A DNA stretch of 64,000 nt from Tachypleus tridentatus (GCF_004210375.1 NC_134830.1:44707094-44771093), one strand, 5' to 3'; shown: positions 10,557-21,145, counted from the stretch's first letter. The notes: a model not told the origin generated them from the sequence alone. Made by a program: numbers and translations.

Positions 10557-10942
10557 AGAGAAATATATATGTAAAAACGGCTCGTTTGGGTTGAGAAAAT
10601 ATTTTACGTAGAGAAGCAAACAACGTTTCGACCTTCTTCGATCATCGTCAGGTTCACAAAGAAAGAAAGAGGTAACTGACTGGAAGCTGACCACATTTTT
10701 GAAAGGGATTGTGTAACTAAGTGTCGGAATGTAGAGGGTGGTGTTAGATATTTGAATATATAATTTTATATTATTTATTTTATTATTTTTAATATGGGTA
10801 TAAAGGTGTTCCTTTGTATTGGTTTATTTTGGGTTTAAGTTGTTGTATAAGTAAGGCTTGTTTAATTTTGCGTTTGTTCATGTTTGTTTCTTTATTTACT
10901 ATTTGAGTGTTTTCTATGGTTATGTCGTGTTTATTTGAATTT
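10557..10942 (-). mobile_element. Penelope-like element 3' end (minus copy) with hammerhead-like motif
   Basis: On minus, an open frame enters at about 10942 (it contains NKHDITIENTQ and, further on, KRKIKQALLIQQL) and stops at TAA 10789-10791. This matches what I know of the segment that follows the GIY-YIG domain in Penelope-like retroelements. About 135 bases further on lies CTGACGA, a short GATC/GGTC stem, then GAAAC (10625-10651). This resembles the hammerhead ribozyme core reported in the terminal repeats of this class, with one extra T at the core. The terminal block ACGTAAAATATTTTCTCAAC lies at about 10593-10612. Confidence 0.65.
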
Positions 10943-11146
10943 TATTCGTGATAACTGCCATGAATTCTATATTAGAGAAACAAGTAGAAAAATAGAAACC
11001 AGATTCAAAGAACATAAAAAGTCACCTTCACACGTTTTCGAACACTGCAAGTCAAATAAACACAACATAACCATAGAAAACGCTCCTCTACGTAAAATAT
11101 TTTCTCAACCCAAACGAGCCGTTTTTACAGATATATTTCTGAACCT
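10884..11146 (+). mobile_element. Penelope-like element fragment: GIY-YIG endonuclease end (plus copy)
   Basis: The plus frame reads CHEFYIRETSRKIETRFKEH, then SHVFEHCKSNKHNITIEN. This is the C-terminal half of the GIY-YIG nuclease module that Penelope-like reverse transcriptases carry; the Arg, Glu and His/Cys spacing fits, and the GIY-YIG tyrosines lie at or before the break. The frame then runs straight into the same terminal block (11088-11146) that ends the minus copy. The roughly 300 bases separating ORF and terminal block there are deleted here, apparently at a shared CTC. The two copies face each other as an inverted pair. It is a dead remnant. Confidence 0.7.
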
Positions 11147-12017
11147 AATCAATTTCATCCTGAGATTAATGTAATTTAGATTACATGTGTTCACACTGGC
11201 ATCCAAGTATTTTGCAAAGCCTAACTAAATTATGAAAAATCAATTATTAAGGTATTACTGGGGTTAAAAATAATACTTGTGTGACAGTATTATGTATGTG
11301 TGTATATATATATATATATCTTGTTTTCTTAATGCAAATAAATATGCCTTTTTGTATTGCCAAACTTTCATTGTCTCTATCTCGAGTGACGTACGTTTCA
11401 GGGATTTATTTTTAAGATTAATCTTTATGGAGTTTTAATGGCGAACTCTCAAGTATCGAATAATGGCTTTGTTAGAACATCAGTATGTGAAGCTATACGC
11501 CTATTTGGACGTATTTATTCAGCTGGAAACTACGAACTTAAAAAACAACTTATTTGGAACAGACAAAACACGTCTTATTTTTTTACTTTCGTACAATTGG
11601 GCTGTGGTGCTTACACTTATTACTGATAATAGTTTCAAATGTCTAAATATAGAATAAACCTGGATGTTAACAACCTATGTCGTCGTCATTCTACAGTTTT
11701 AGAGCAAATCAACATGGGGACTACCTGCTTAGTCTATCATGGGGAATCGAATCCAGATTTTAACATTATAAGTCCACAAACGTATTGCTGTTCTACTGGG
11801 GAACAACAAGTAAAAAGAAGTACAGCTGAAATAAAAATTGAGTTAACAAAACGAGCGTACAGATTTCGCAATACTTTTAAATTGCAATTTGTTTGTTAGC
11901 TATTAAGCACAAAAACTGCACAATGTGCTGTGCCCTTCACGTTGATCAACCCTAGAATTTACTGTTACTCTTCTGGATCTATGTCAACGACTCCATTTAT
12001 TCTTCTTCAAGATGTTT
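11147..12017. other. Unassigned stretch with (TA)n and faint SINE traces
   Basis: A (TA)n microsatellite lies at 11297-11319. About 11700-11810 has weak similarity to families B/C in reverse (GGGGAATCGAATCC, then ATTATAAGTCCACAAACG), and 11888-11920 resembles the B tail. I see no gene in 11438-11899 despite small open frames. Confidence 0.4.
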
Positions 12018-12130
12018 CCCGATAGTACAGCAGTAAACTTACGAATTTACAACGCCAAAATCCGAGGTTCGATTCCCTCAAGTGGACACAGTAGATCGAC
12101 CAATGTAGCTTTACTCTAAAACAAACAAAC
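12018..12130 (+). mobile_element. SINE family C copy (plus)
   Basis: AGTACAGCAGTAAACTTACG, then ATTTACAACGCCAAAATCC, a perfect B box GGTTCGATTCCC, and the tail AGTAGATCGACCAATGTAGC, ending in ACAAACAAAC. It is one of the few plus-strand family C copies here. Confidence 0.7.
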
Positions 12131-12510
12131 TTCTTTAAGGTTCCCTGTACAAAGAATCCTCAATCAACATCCACGAGCTGTATTATCAAATATGATAGTA
12201 TCATGAGTAACATAGCCAATAAGTTCTCTATCAGTGAAACAGATACGTCAAATACAAGTTTGTTTCTAAGGAGGAATACTATGTGACATGACGTAACTTG
12301 TTTTACAGCTAAACGGCGACTGTTGAAATAAAAGAGTCAACCTAAACGTAAAACAAATAGCCACTAACATTAATTACTGCTACAGTACTAAACGAGATAA
12401 AGTTGAAGTTCATTATGATAGACATCAGTTCATTGAGGGTTATGCAAGTGTTCTAATTCCACAGTGAAGAAGATCGAAAACTTTTAGCAAAACAAAACGA
12501 CAACAAAAAT

Positions 12511-12637
12511 ATTGGCACGAATCGAGCGTCTTAAATTATCACGTGCTAATAAAGAACATTAATCGAGCGTCTTAAATTATCACGTGCTAATAAAGAACAC
12601 TAATCGAGCGTCTTAAATTATCATGTACTAATAAAGA
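12511..12637. repeat. Minisatellite, about 41 bp x 3
   Basis: ATCGAGCGTCTTAAATTATC, then ACGTGCTAATAAAGAACA, occurs three times in a row with almost no divergence. Each unit carries CACGTG-like and AATAAA words. Confidence 0.85.
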
Positions 12638-12664
12638 AAAAAATGGTTTTTAATTTCATTTAAT

Positions 12665-12941
12665 TGCTTATTTATTTGTTTCTTGAATTTCGCGCAAAGC
12701 TACACGAGGGTTAACTAACGTGTGCTAGCTGTCCCTAGATTTAGCAGTGTAAGACTAGAAGGAAGACAACTCGTCATCATCACCCACCGCCAACTCTTGG
12801 GCTACTCTTTTACCAACGAATAGTGGGATTGACCGTGACTTTTTAATACCTTTACGGCTGAAGGGGCGAGCATGTTTGGTTGACGGGGATTCGAACCTGC
12901 GATCCTCAAATTACGAGTCTAATACTCTAACCTCCTGACCG
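12665..12941 (-). mobile_element. SINE family A copy
   Basis: A full-length copy in reverse, from GAATTTCGCGCAAAGCTACA through CCAACTCTTGGGCTACTC to GGGGATTCGAACC and CTAACCTCCTGACC. The head is diverged. Confidence 0.85.
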
Positions 12942-13059
12942 TTTAATTTAATCTCAGTTGAAATTATCAATTGTCATGAACTAGGAAAAGGTATGTCAAC
13001 TACTTTAGCACAGATTGATCATTAAATAGAGTTTCTTCATCTTTAAAATGTACTTTAAT

Positions 13060-13170
13060 GTCGACTTCGTCCCTAGAAGAATTGAACGCTAAAAATCTGG
13101 TTTCAATGCCCATGGAGAGCAAAGCACAGATAGCTCATTATGTAGCTTTATGCATAACTTCATACGAAAT
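13060..13170 (+). mobile_element. SINE family B copy, head diverged
   Basis: CGCTAAAAATCTGGTTTCAA, then GCAAAGCACAGATAGCTC and ATGTAGCTTTATGC. The tail hairpin GCACA/TATGC keeps four of five pairs. Confidence 0.65.
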
Positions 13171-13309
13171 TTTAGTTCAACTTTCAATTTTTAAAACGTT
13201 TCTTCACCACTTCTGGATAATTTATTTATACATACATACATATTCGCTATAGTATTTATTGTATGAGTTTAATGTCAGTAAGACTGAAATGTGTATCATT
13301 TCACTGTAA

Positions 13310-13472
13310 ACGTAATACATTGGTTCTCAACCTAAAAAATTTTAATATGTTCTCGCACCACTCACAGTAATAATTTATTTAAGAATAAAAGTGAAAGTGG
13401 CCAAAACAAATGTTATCTCGCACCCCCTGGAACGCTATCTCGCACCCCTGGTTGGGAACCATTGACGTAATA
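13310..13472. mobile_element. hAT-like MITE, 147 bp, perfect 8-bp target duplication
   Basis: ACGTAATA occurs at 13310-13317 and again at 13465-13472. Between them the element begins CATTGGTTCTCAACC and ends GGTTGGGAACCATTG, a 15-bp inverted repeat with two mismatches. CA...TG ends, GGTTCTCAACC-type termini and 8-bp duplications are characteristic of the hAT superfamily. The interior has a GCACCCCTGG motif repeated three times near the right end. No coding capacity. Confidence 0.88.
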
Positions 13473-13617
13473 GAAATGATTAGTTTGTTTAATGAATTTC
13501 ACCAATAGGAATATCTGAGTTAGCTTTCCCTTAAGTTTTGAAGTAATAGAGTAGATGGAAAATCAATTTCTTAACAGTATCCACTACTAGCTACAGGTTA
13601 TCAATGAGCAGTAGAAT

Positions 13618-13717
13618 TAGTCATGACATTATAGCGCCCAAACGGCTAAAAGGGTGCTAATGTAAAGCGACGACCCCCGGCTCGCAGATTGTGATTCGAG
13701 CAACCTAACCACCAGAC
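13618..13717 (-). mobile_element. SINE family A head fragment
   Basis: CATTATAGCGCCC, then ACGGCTAAAAGGG, and CCTAACCACCAGACG correspond to the tRNA half of family A in reverse. The tail half is absent. Confidence 0.55.
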
Positions 13718-13904
13718 GTTAAGTTGTTTTCATTAAGGAAATCACATCCTCGTGAATGAACTTCAACGTGTCTTAAACGATATAGTACCAGCTAGAACAA
13801 AATGAGGGTGAGTTCTATTTTAAATAACGTTAGATCAGTTTAAATACAGTAAGAACGAGCTACGTTGGAACACGAAAGTCGTTTTCTTGTCAGTGTTTCG
13901 TTAT

Positions 13905-14016
13905 TATAGCTCTGTCAAAATTATTTGTCTGGGCTATTTGCTGTGTGCAACGTTGGCAGTCGAGCTCCGAACTTTATTGTTGTAAGTTCGTACATTTAAC
14001 GCTCTTCCTCCGGAGG
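13905..14016 (-). mobile_element. Diverged B/C-type SINE remnant, interrupted by a family B insertion
   Basis: GGGCTATTTGCTGTG, then TTATTGTTGTAAGTTCGTAC and ACGCTCTTCC, resemble the tail and head blocks of families B and C in reverse. The last bases, CCTCCGGAGG, form the target of the following plus-strand insertion. Confidence 0.45.
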
Positions 14017-14133
14017 CCTTCTCCCAAGTGGCACAGCACCATGTCTGCGGATTTACGCTGCTAAAAACTGGGCAGAGCATAGTTAGCTAGTTTATGCTTA
14101 AATACAAACAAATAAGCAAAAACCCTCCGGAGG
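14007..14133 (+). mobile_element. SINE family B copy flanked by palindromic 10-bp duplication
   Basis: CCTCCGGAGG occurs at 14007-14016 and 14124-14133, flanking a family B body (CAAGTGGCACAGCACCATGT, GTCTGCGGATTTAC). The body has lost its B box (ACTGGGCAGAGC joined directly) and ends in an A-rich tail. The duplication is itself a perfect palindrome. Confidence 0.75.
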
Positions 14134-14379
14134 ACTATTTGAACGAAAATTCTACACAGTTTTTCTGAATAACCGATATAATTAGGCTTAACTAACCCTA
14201 TTTTGATGCAAAAAGTAGCATGTAGTGTTATATGGATGATCGTTTGGTGTTATTATGTTGGGATTTCTTCAGCTTTGGTCTGTTTTCCTTTCATAACTTC
14301 AAAGGGAAAGCCCCACTTTAGGAGTAGCCTTAACTTCATTTCTTTATTATTATTCTGCCGATCAGTGTGTTGTCTCAAA

Positions 14380-14461
14380 TACAAGGTGTTCGGAAAGTCA
14401 CTGTGCAGTTTTGTATGTTAATAAATATATAAGTGCACAGTGAATTTCCGAACATCCTGTA
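14380..14461. mobile_element. mariner-like foldback MITE, 78 bp, TA duplication
   Basis: The left end TACAAGGTGTTCGGAAAGTC and the inverted right end (reverse complement TACAGGATGTTCGGAAATTC) match at 17 of 20 positions, and the match continues into ACTGTGCA. TA flanks both ends, as in Tc1/mariner. Only about 20 bases of loop remain, so it is essentially two joined terminal repeats. Confidence 0.8.
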
Positions 14462-14587
14462 TTTCTCATGTTATATTCGTGTTTCTTTAACGTTCACTTT
14501 AATTTATTTAGTTCATTTAATATTTTGTAAAGTAAATTTATTCGCCTTAATTTTTTGTAGTAGAGTCGTGAATTTTCTTAACAATTT

Positions 14588-14884
14588 ATATTAATAGTTT
14601 GTTTGTTTGTTTTGGAATTTCGCACAAAGCTACTCGAGGACTATCTGTGCTAGCCGTCCCTAATTTAGCAGTGTAAGACTCGAGGGAAGGCAGCTAGTCA
14701 TCACCACCCACCGTCAACTCTTGGGCTACTCTTTTACCAACGAATAGTGGGATTGACCGTCACATTATACGCCCCCACGGCTGGGAGGGCGAGCATGTTT
14801 AGCGCGACGCGGGCGCGAACCCGCAACCCTCGGATTACGAGTCGCACGCCCTACGCGCTTGGCCATGCCGGGCCATATTAATAG
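14588..14884 (-). mobile_element. SINE family A, full length, perfect 10-bp target duplication
   Basis: ATATTAATAG lies at 14588-14597 and 14875-14884, bounding the body 14598-14874. On minus the body starts GGCCCGGCATGGCCAAGCGC (A box region) and carries GGGTTCGCGCCC in the B box position. It ends GCTTTGTGCGAAATTCC and (AAAC)n. A and B box spacing is that of a tRNA, implying RNA polymerase III transcription. The anticodon loop reads CTCGTAA-like in most copies, as in tRNA-Thr(CGT). This copy defines the termini of the family. Confidence 0.92.
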
Positions 14885-15197
14885 AAACCATTGTAAAATT
14901 ACGGCTCATTACAATCTTGTGCAATATACAAAGATCAGATATTGTTATTATTATTATCCACAATATACTGGAATACAGTAACAATAAGACGTTGGTTACA
15001 ACTTATGCTTGTAGATAATTAACATCTGTTTTGAGTTCGTAATAGAATACGATGCTAATTACCTAAGTGAAACAGAAGGAAATAAAGAAAATAATAGGCT
15101 TTGTTACACTGTACGTATTGAAACCTGAGCTAAATATTCTGCACACAAGCAGATATGTTTTAAAATTTGGGGGGTAAATATCTGTTTTAGTATACTG

Positions 15198-15458
15198 TTC
15201 CTGGTGGTTAGGGCGAACGTTTAACAATATTCAAGTTGTGGATTCCAGTCCTGTCACGGAACATGCTCACCCTTTCAGCCGTGAAACCGTGATAATGCTA
15301 CAATCAATCACAGTCTTCGTTGGTAAAGAACAGTCCGTGAGTTGGTTGTGTGTGATGTTGACTATCTGTCTTCCTTTTAGTCTATAACTTCAAAATTAGG
15401 GATGACTAGCGTAGTTAGCCCTCTAGTGTAGCTTTGCGCGAAATTTAACAAAAAGTAA
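15198..15458 (+). mobile_element. SINE family A copy, diverged head
   Basis: GGTGGTTAGGGCGAACG, then CATGCTCACCCTTTCAGCC, CTTCGTTGGTAAAGAACAG and GTGTAGCTTTGCGCGAAATT. It is plus-oriented and about full length, and its B box is damaged. Confidence 0.8.
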
Positions 15459-15714
15459 CCTGTTTTGTACTATAGTACAGTATACTCTCCAGCATTAATT
15501 TCGAACTTTTGCTTGAGAAAAGGTTAGAGTATATTGCTCAAAGAGATATAAAATAAAAATAAAAACGTTAACCAACAGAAATATGAATTGTATAATCGAG
15601 TGAATTAAATTGCCTGCGAATTCTAGAATCGATAAGGTTAAATTATTAGTCGATGTGCAATGCGTTAATACGATCAAACATAAGAGATTTTGTTTTTGTT
15701 TTTTTTAATTTAGG

Positions 15715-15915
15715 TGCAGACTTAGCGATTAGCATGCTCCGACTGTTAATTGGAGGATTCATGGTTCGCGATTCGTTGCTACAAAACCATGCTCTGTGCT
15801 TTGGGTTTTTTATAAATGTTGATGAAACTGCGATTAGCCCAAGAAAGGAAAGTGGGTAATGTTGTATAACTGCTTATCTTCTATCTAATCTGTCAGATAA
15901 AAATTAGGGACGTAT
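15715..15915 (+). mobile_element. Fourth tRNA-like SINE type (family D), tentative
   Basis: GACTTAGCGATTAGCATGCT (A-box-like), then ATTCATGGTTCGCGATTCG (B-box-like) at tRNA spacing, followed by a body containing GATTAGCCCAAGAAAGGAAA. Its head differs from families A-C. It could also be a decayed tRNA-derived pseudogene. Confidence 0.45.
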
Positions 15916-16219
15916 GGAAACTGGTGAAACAAACAAGATTTAGGTTTCTTTTATTTTAGAACTGTTTGACACTTTCGAGAAAGAGACTAGAAACAAAATA
16001 ATAGTTACTAAAAGTTACACTCTAAGAATTAAATGAGGACTCATACTACCCACTTTTATAATACTTCAAGTATTTAGTCATTAATACGTGTCACATGTAC
16101 AGATTCCCAAGAAACATGAAAATGTCTTATTCCTCATAAAGGCTGTGCAAATGTTTAAGACTAAATGCACTAAACAGCTAAACAATTTTTCTTGTTTTGT
16201 TGGAGTTCCTGTGAACAGA

Positions 16220-16512
16220 CTTGAATCTTTCCTTCCCACCTTCCAACTTGAGGTATGACCCTCAATGTCCGTTCACGTACGAACATCGCTGAAATCTGGG
16301 CTTCTGTTCACCGCGGTGGACACAGTGGATGATAACCCAGAAATGTATCTCAAAACGGTTGGTATGGGTATTAACACTTTCATTGATAAACGAGTAGCCT
16401 AAGAGTTGATTGTGATGAGTTGCTGTCTTCTCTCTAATGTTACATTAGAGACGAATAACAAACGTAGCCCTCGTGTAGCTTTACAGAAAATTCGAAAACA
16501 AGCAAACAAGTT
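16220..16512 (+). mobile_element. SINE relic with A-like 3' half
   Basis: TTCACCGCGGTGGACACAGT, then GGTATGGGTATTAACACTTT, GATAAACGAGTAGCC and CCTCGTGTAGCTTTACAG, with an A-rich end. The right half aligns to family A, but the left half looks like family C or D, so this may be a composite family. Confidence 0.5.
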
Positions 16513-16614
16513 TCTCTCTGAAAGACAAACAATCTCTGCGGTTAAGTGAATCATGATAAAATATATATTAAATTACAAAAACCACACGCACTCAAAACAG
16601 AATATATGTAAATT

Positions 16615-17435
16615 TAGGGGTGGGCAAAAAGTGGCCCCTTGAAATTGTTGTTAATTCGTTATATCTTCTATTAAACAACAGAAAAATACGTGAAACTATG
16701 TGTTTTTAAAACGTACTCGACGAAATTTGTTCAAATATCATTTTAAACCCTGATTTCAACAATGATTTTCGTAAATACCTGAACTTTTCATGATTTTAGT
16801 TACATTTTTTTCTTTAAAACTGTTCTGCACCTGATGTTGGTTTTTGTAATAAGTGTTCTGCACCTGATGTAGGTTTTCAAATCTTCTTATTCCAATTAGT
16901 CAACAAAAGGATCAAACAGATTTCTCTGAAATTGTAGAGTCATTAAAAGATCTCTTAGAAATAAGAGAATTGATGTTATAGAATGGCCAGATCAGTCACC
17001 TAATATCAATCCAATTGAAAATTCTCCGTCTCACCAAACATGTTCGCCCTTTCAGCCGTGTGGGCGTTATAATGTGACGGTCAATCCCACTATTCGTTGG
17101 TAAAAGAGTAGCCCAAGAGTTGGCGGTGGGTGATGATGACTAGCTGCCTTTCCTCTAGTCTTACACTGCTAAATTAGGGACGACTAGCGCAGATAATCCT
17201 CGTGTAGCTTTGCGCAAAATTCAAAACAAACTAAACCGATTGAAAATCTATGGTCTGAGTTAACACCGATTAACAAAAGAGTACAAACCAGACACAGAAG
17301 ATAAACGTTTGCAGTACTTAAAGAAGGATAACAGTCAATCACTGTAAAAACGAAACATATCTCTGTTGTCTAATAACAGATATACAAATGAACAATATTT
17401 TCAAAGGTGGCCACTTTTTGTTGTCCACCCTTGTA
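16615..17435 (+). mobile_element. Tc1-like transposon remnant interrupted by a SINE
   Basis: The left end GGGGTGGGCAAAAAGTGGCC and the inverted right end (reverse complement GGGTGGACAACAAAAAGTGG) are clear terminal repeats, with TA at 16615-16616 and 17434-17435. About 16975-17022 plus 17237-17310 reads EWPDQSPNINPIENLWSEL across the SINE insertion. This is the conserved block around the last acidic residue of the Tc1 DDE triad. The first two catalytic positions are not recognisable. A 37-bp internal duplication (TTCTGCACCTGATGT) lies at about 16822-16878. Confidence 0.75.
17011..17249 (+). mobile_element. 5'-truncated SINE family A inside the Tc1-like element
   Basis: The body 17026-17235 starts at CCGTCTCACCAAACATG, so nearly all the tRNA head is missing. 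It ends GCTTTGCGCAAAATTC and AAACAAACT. CCAATTGAAAATTCT on the left and CCGATTGAAAATCTA on the right are an imperfect target duplication drawn from the transposase coding sequence. The SINE therefore arrived after the transposon. Confidence 0.85.
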
Positions 17436-19400
17436 TATATACACTTACCGTCAGTATTAAGATGTACCAAAGCTCAATTACGATTTATAATTTGTTATCT
17501 GATTTTGTTTTTGCTTTTTTTTAAATATAAGTTCGCGAATTTTTATTATTACTTCGAAATTAAAGGTAAAACTATTGGAAAAATTCAGATTTATCCAGAA
17601 TAACGACTCATCTTCACCCGTCAGAATAACGACTCTTCTTCCCGTGACCCCCAACCTCACACATCCTTTTGAACATTAGGAAGTAATTTGTCTTTTAGCC
17701 AAGGTAACACGACTGAATATTTTTTATCCGTATTCAAAGCAGTGACATCATTGGCCTATATTCATAAATTCATTATAAAATCACATTATGTTATGAGATA
17801 GTCCTGTTTATCTTTATCACTATAAGATTTTAGAACTTTATTGTTTGTTTTATTATCTTAACAAAGTGTCGTAAAGTGGTTGCCCGGTTTTTCTTACCAA
17901 AACCTGTAAAAGTTTGGGTAATGATCACAAGAATAAAACTAAAGTTACTACAAAACAGGATGAGCCAGATCTTTGCTTACTCACTACTATATATTCTCAC
18001 TAAATATATTAAATTTACGTTAAATAAGATGAATCATTTCCTGCTCTTGGTGCTCTTATCACGTGACGATGTTGTCTCACATTACATATGCCTTTTCGGT
18101 AAACCTACACAAACTAACACTTAACCTCACGAAACAAAAACAAACCCTTTTAGTTTGTTAGTTCAACAAGTCAGTATAATTTATATAAATTAAATAACTA
18201 TGTTTTTCTGAGATATTTTGAAACTTAGTAGAATTTTCAGCTCACTTTACAAATGGGCGCTTTATTATTTAAGTATAAAATTAATGTAATTTTAAGAAAA
18301 GGCAACATTAACTTACCATCTTTCTCATAAGTTCAGGGAAGTAATTACTACTCAGTCAACATTTTAATCTTCCGCTGAGATGAGCCTTATTTAAAGTTGT
18401 AAATTCGTAAATATACTGCTAACCAACTGAGGACTCTTGTTTTAATATTAACGAACTAAGTACGAGTCAAGTCAAAATTCTAATTTGCTTTTGAGAATCG
18501 ATGTCAACATTCCCCAAACAGGCTTCACTCTGACTGTAACTTGTATAACTTCTAAATTTTTACTTGTTGACGAAGCGGACCAGTAAATGATAAATCTCAA
18601 AACTTCTTGTCTTTACAGACGAACTCATATACCTGGTTTAAGTAGTCTTGTAAGTGAATTAATACGTTGAATAACAGCTTTTAAATACGTTTGAATGATG
18701 GGATTTGTTATTTTACTAAATTAAATTGTACTATAAAGATTGAATACAATTTGTAAATGGTACTATTCAATTAATTTTTTTGATAAATATAAATCATTTT
18801 TAATTGAATTTTAATTATCATTAATTATTATTATTTATTATACATTATTTCTGTCATTATTTCTACTTCTTGAACTTTACCGTTCTTACAACTCTTACTG
18901 GGTACAGATTGGCCATGTCATATGAAACTGTATTTTGAAGCTAATAATCCGGCTTGAAATCCTTGTGATACCACTAAATGTTCCTCTCACTTTTAAACTT
19001 TTATGAGCGTCATAAGACTGACAACCCACTAGCGTGAATAGTGAGTGGTAAGCTACTTTTATCTGGTTGGCTTCTGGTCAGTAGCTCAAAATTAAAGATA
19101 AAAGATAAAAACAAATGTTGAGGAAGGATAAAAATATTACTAGATTAAAATATAGTTTTTGGAACTAAATGATTTTTTTATAAAATTCTTAAGAGATTAT
19201 CCAAAATATAAACCTATATATTGTTTGGTTAGCTAATTAATTTTAATTATTTAAAACTAATTATTGATGAATACACAAAACATACAGAGAAATATAGCAT
19301 TAATTATTTTATGTGTTAATTATTGTAAGATTAATTTAAAGATACAGTTTGAGAAAACTTTGAATGAAAGCTTCGTGTACGTTAAATTGGTTCCATCATG
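17436..19400. other. Unassigned AT-rich stretch
   Basis: No gene is recognisable. A short family C-like trace in reverse (AAAGTTGTAAATTCGTAAAT, then CTGAGGAC) lies near 18385-18435. The rest is AT-rich sequence with no repeats that I could pair. Confidence 0.4.
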
Positions 19401-20075
19401 AAAATGTAAGTCTTGTGTCTGCTACATTGACGACATATTCCAGTTGTTATGGAAATGATGATCACACGTCTGTTAACTTAATTCATATTCTAATTACCAT
19501 TAAACGAAAGTTACGTGCTTGTTAAATTAACTCCATGTTCTAATTATCATGAAAATGAAAGTCACTTGTCAGTTAAATTAATTCCATATTCTAATACCAC
19601 GAAGACGAAAGTCACGTGTTTGTTAAATTAACTCCATATTCCAATTATCATGAAAATAAAAAGTTAGGTGTCTATTGAATTGACTCCATATTTGAATTAC
19701 CATGAAAATGAAAGTCACGTGTCTGTTAAGTTAGCTCCATATTCTCAGCACCATAAAAACAAATATCGCTTGTTTGTTAAAATTGATTTTATATTTCAAA
19801 TACTGTGAAAATGAAAGTCGCGCGTGTGTTAAATTCGTTCCAAATTCCAATTACCATAAAAATAAATGTCACATTTCTGTTCATTTAACCTCATATTCCA
19901 GTTGCCATGAAAATGGAAGTTAGGTGTTTGTCAAATTAAACCAATATTTCAATTACAACGAAAACAAAATCATGTATTTGTTAAATTAACTTCATATTTC
20001 TTTTACCAAGAAAATGAAAATCACATGTGTGTTAAATGAACCTGATATTCCAAGTACTTTGGAAGATAACTTTGT
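19400..20075. repeat. Minisatellite, about 51 bp x 13, diverged
   Basis: The consensus contains GAAAGTCACGTGTCTGTTAA, then ATTAACTCCATATTCCAATT and ACCATGAAAAT. Measured spacings of the GTCAC block are 50, 52 and 51 bp (19561, 19611, 19663, 19714). Copies differ by 15-30 per cent, so the array is old. Many units contain CACGTG. Confidence 0.85.
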
Positions 20076-20783
20076 TAAATTAATTCTCTGTGTTTCTTGT
20101 AGAAAGAAACGAGATCACTTACTGCTGGTTATTCGTCTGTAATAGTGCTTTATAAAATGCCGACAGCTATAGTTGCAATCCATGCAAAACGTTCACGTTA
20201 ACTTGATCCCAACAAAGCAGGTGATTTACAGTCGGTGTACATTCTCTGTCAAGAGAGAAATATCTCTATTGTATTTTGAGAAATTTTATGTTTTACCTTT
20301 CAGTTTATATATATCTGTTCAAAAAGAGAAATTGCACTAGAAACAAAGACGGTGCATATTAGGTTTCAAATTGCTAGGTTCGAAATTTAAGACGTCGTAG
20401 AGGTAATTTTAGTATATTTAGTAATTTTTAAGACAGCAAGCCTTACAACACTGAAAACAGAGTAAATTTTTGTGTTTTACTTAAATATTTCAAATGCTAA
20501 AAAATAACAAGTAGTGAGTTGAAAACATTGTGCCTTACATTTCACTAGACAACAGATTTACAATGTTGTTTTCACACTATTACTGGTAATGTGTTCCAGT
20601 AAATAAACAAATATTGATTTTATCATACATACAGTAATGTTTATGATTAGATTTATTCTATAAATATAGTTTAAGCGCTTCTCTCACTCCCTTTTCTGTA
20701 AGAGCGTAATCTTACATTGTCACCCCTGGCATTACTCATGAGAAAACTAACGTTTGAACTGTATGCTGGTTTCCATTTTAGGG
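20076..20783. other. Unassigned stretch
   Basis: Nothing recognisable between the 51-bp array and the next SINE. Confidence 0.4.
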
Positions 20784-20787
20784 TTAA

Positions 20788-21040
20788 TTGGTTGTAATGC
20801 ATTTCACGCAAAGTTACATGAGGGTTATGTGCGTTAGCTGTTCCTATGTTAACAGTGAAAGACTAGAGGGAAAGTAACTAGTCATCATCAACCACCGCCA
20901 ACATTTGAGCTATTATTTTACCAACGAATAGTGGGACTGATCGTGATATTATAAAGTCCTCACGGCTGACAGGGTGAGTATGTTTGGTGGGAAGAATATT
21001 CGAACCCGCGACCAGCAGATTATAATCTAGTTAGGAACCT
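20788..21040 (-). mobile_element. SINE family A copy, diverged
   Basis: ATTTCACGCAAAGTTACATG, then ACCAACGAATAGTGGGACTG, GGTGAGTATGTTTGGTGGG and TTCGAACCCGCGACC. The head end is eroded at about 21030-21040. Confidence 0.8.
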
Positions 21041-21055
21041 CGACTCATATGTAAG

Positions 21056-21145
21056 TCCTGATTTGGACCCTCTGAGAGGATTAGTTGTAAACCTCTTCCT
21101 GCCCTCAAGACTGTTATCTCTAAATACCACAGAGATCAGGGTTCA
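21056..21145. repeat. 90-bp cloverleaf-like dispersed repeat, copy 1
   Basis: It runs from TCCTGATTTGGACCCTCTGA to AGAGATCAGGGTTCA. It matches the second copy at 22132-22221 at about nine bases in ten, although the flanks are unrelated. On minus it can fold as a terminal stem plus three arms, including TCTTG/CAGGA and AGAGG/CCTCT. Confidence 0.7.

Noticed and set aside
14598-14874. tRNA gene predictions at SINE heads (all family A, B and C copies)
   Set aside because: The A and B boxes are tRNA-like, but acceptor and anticodon stems do not pair, copies continue into SINE bodies, and several show target duplications. They are SINEs, not tRNA genes.
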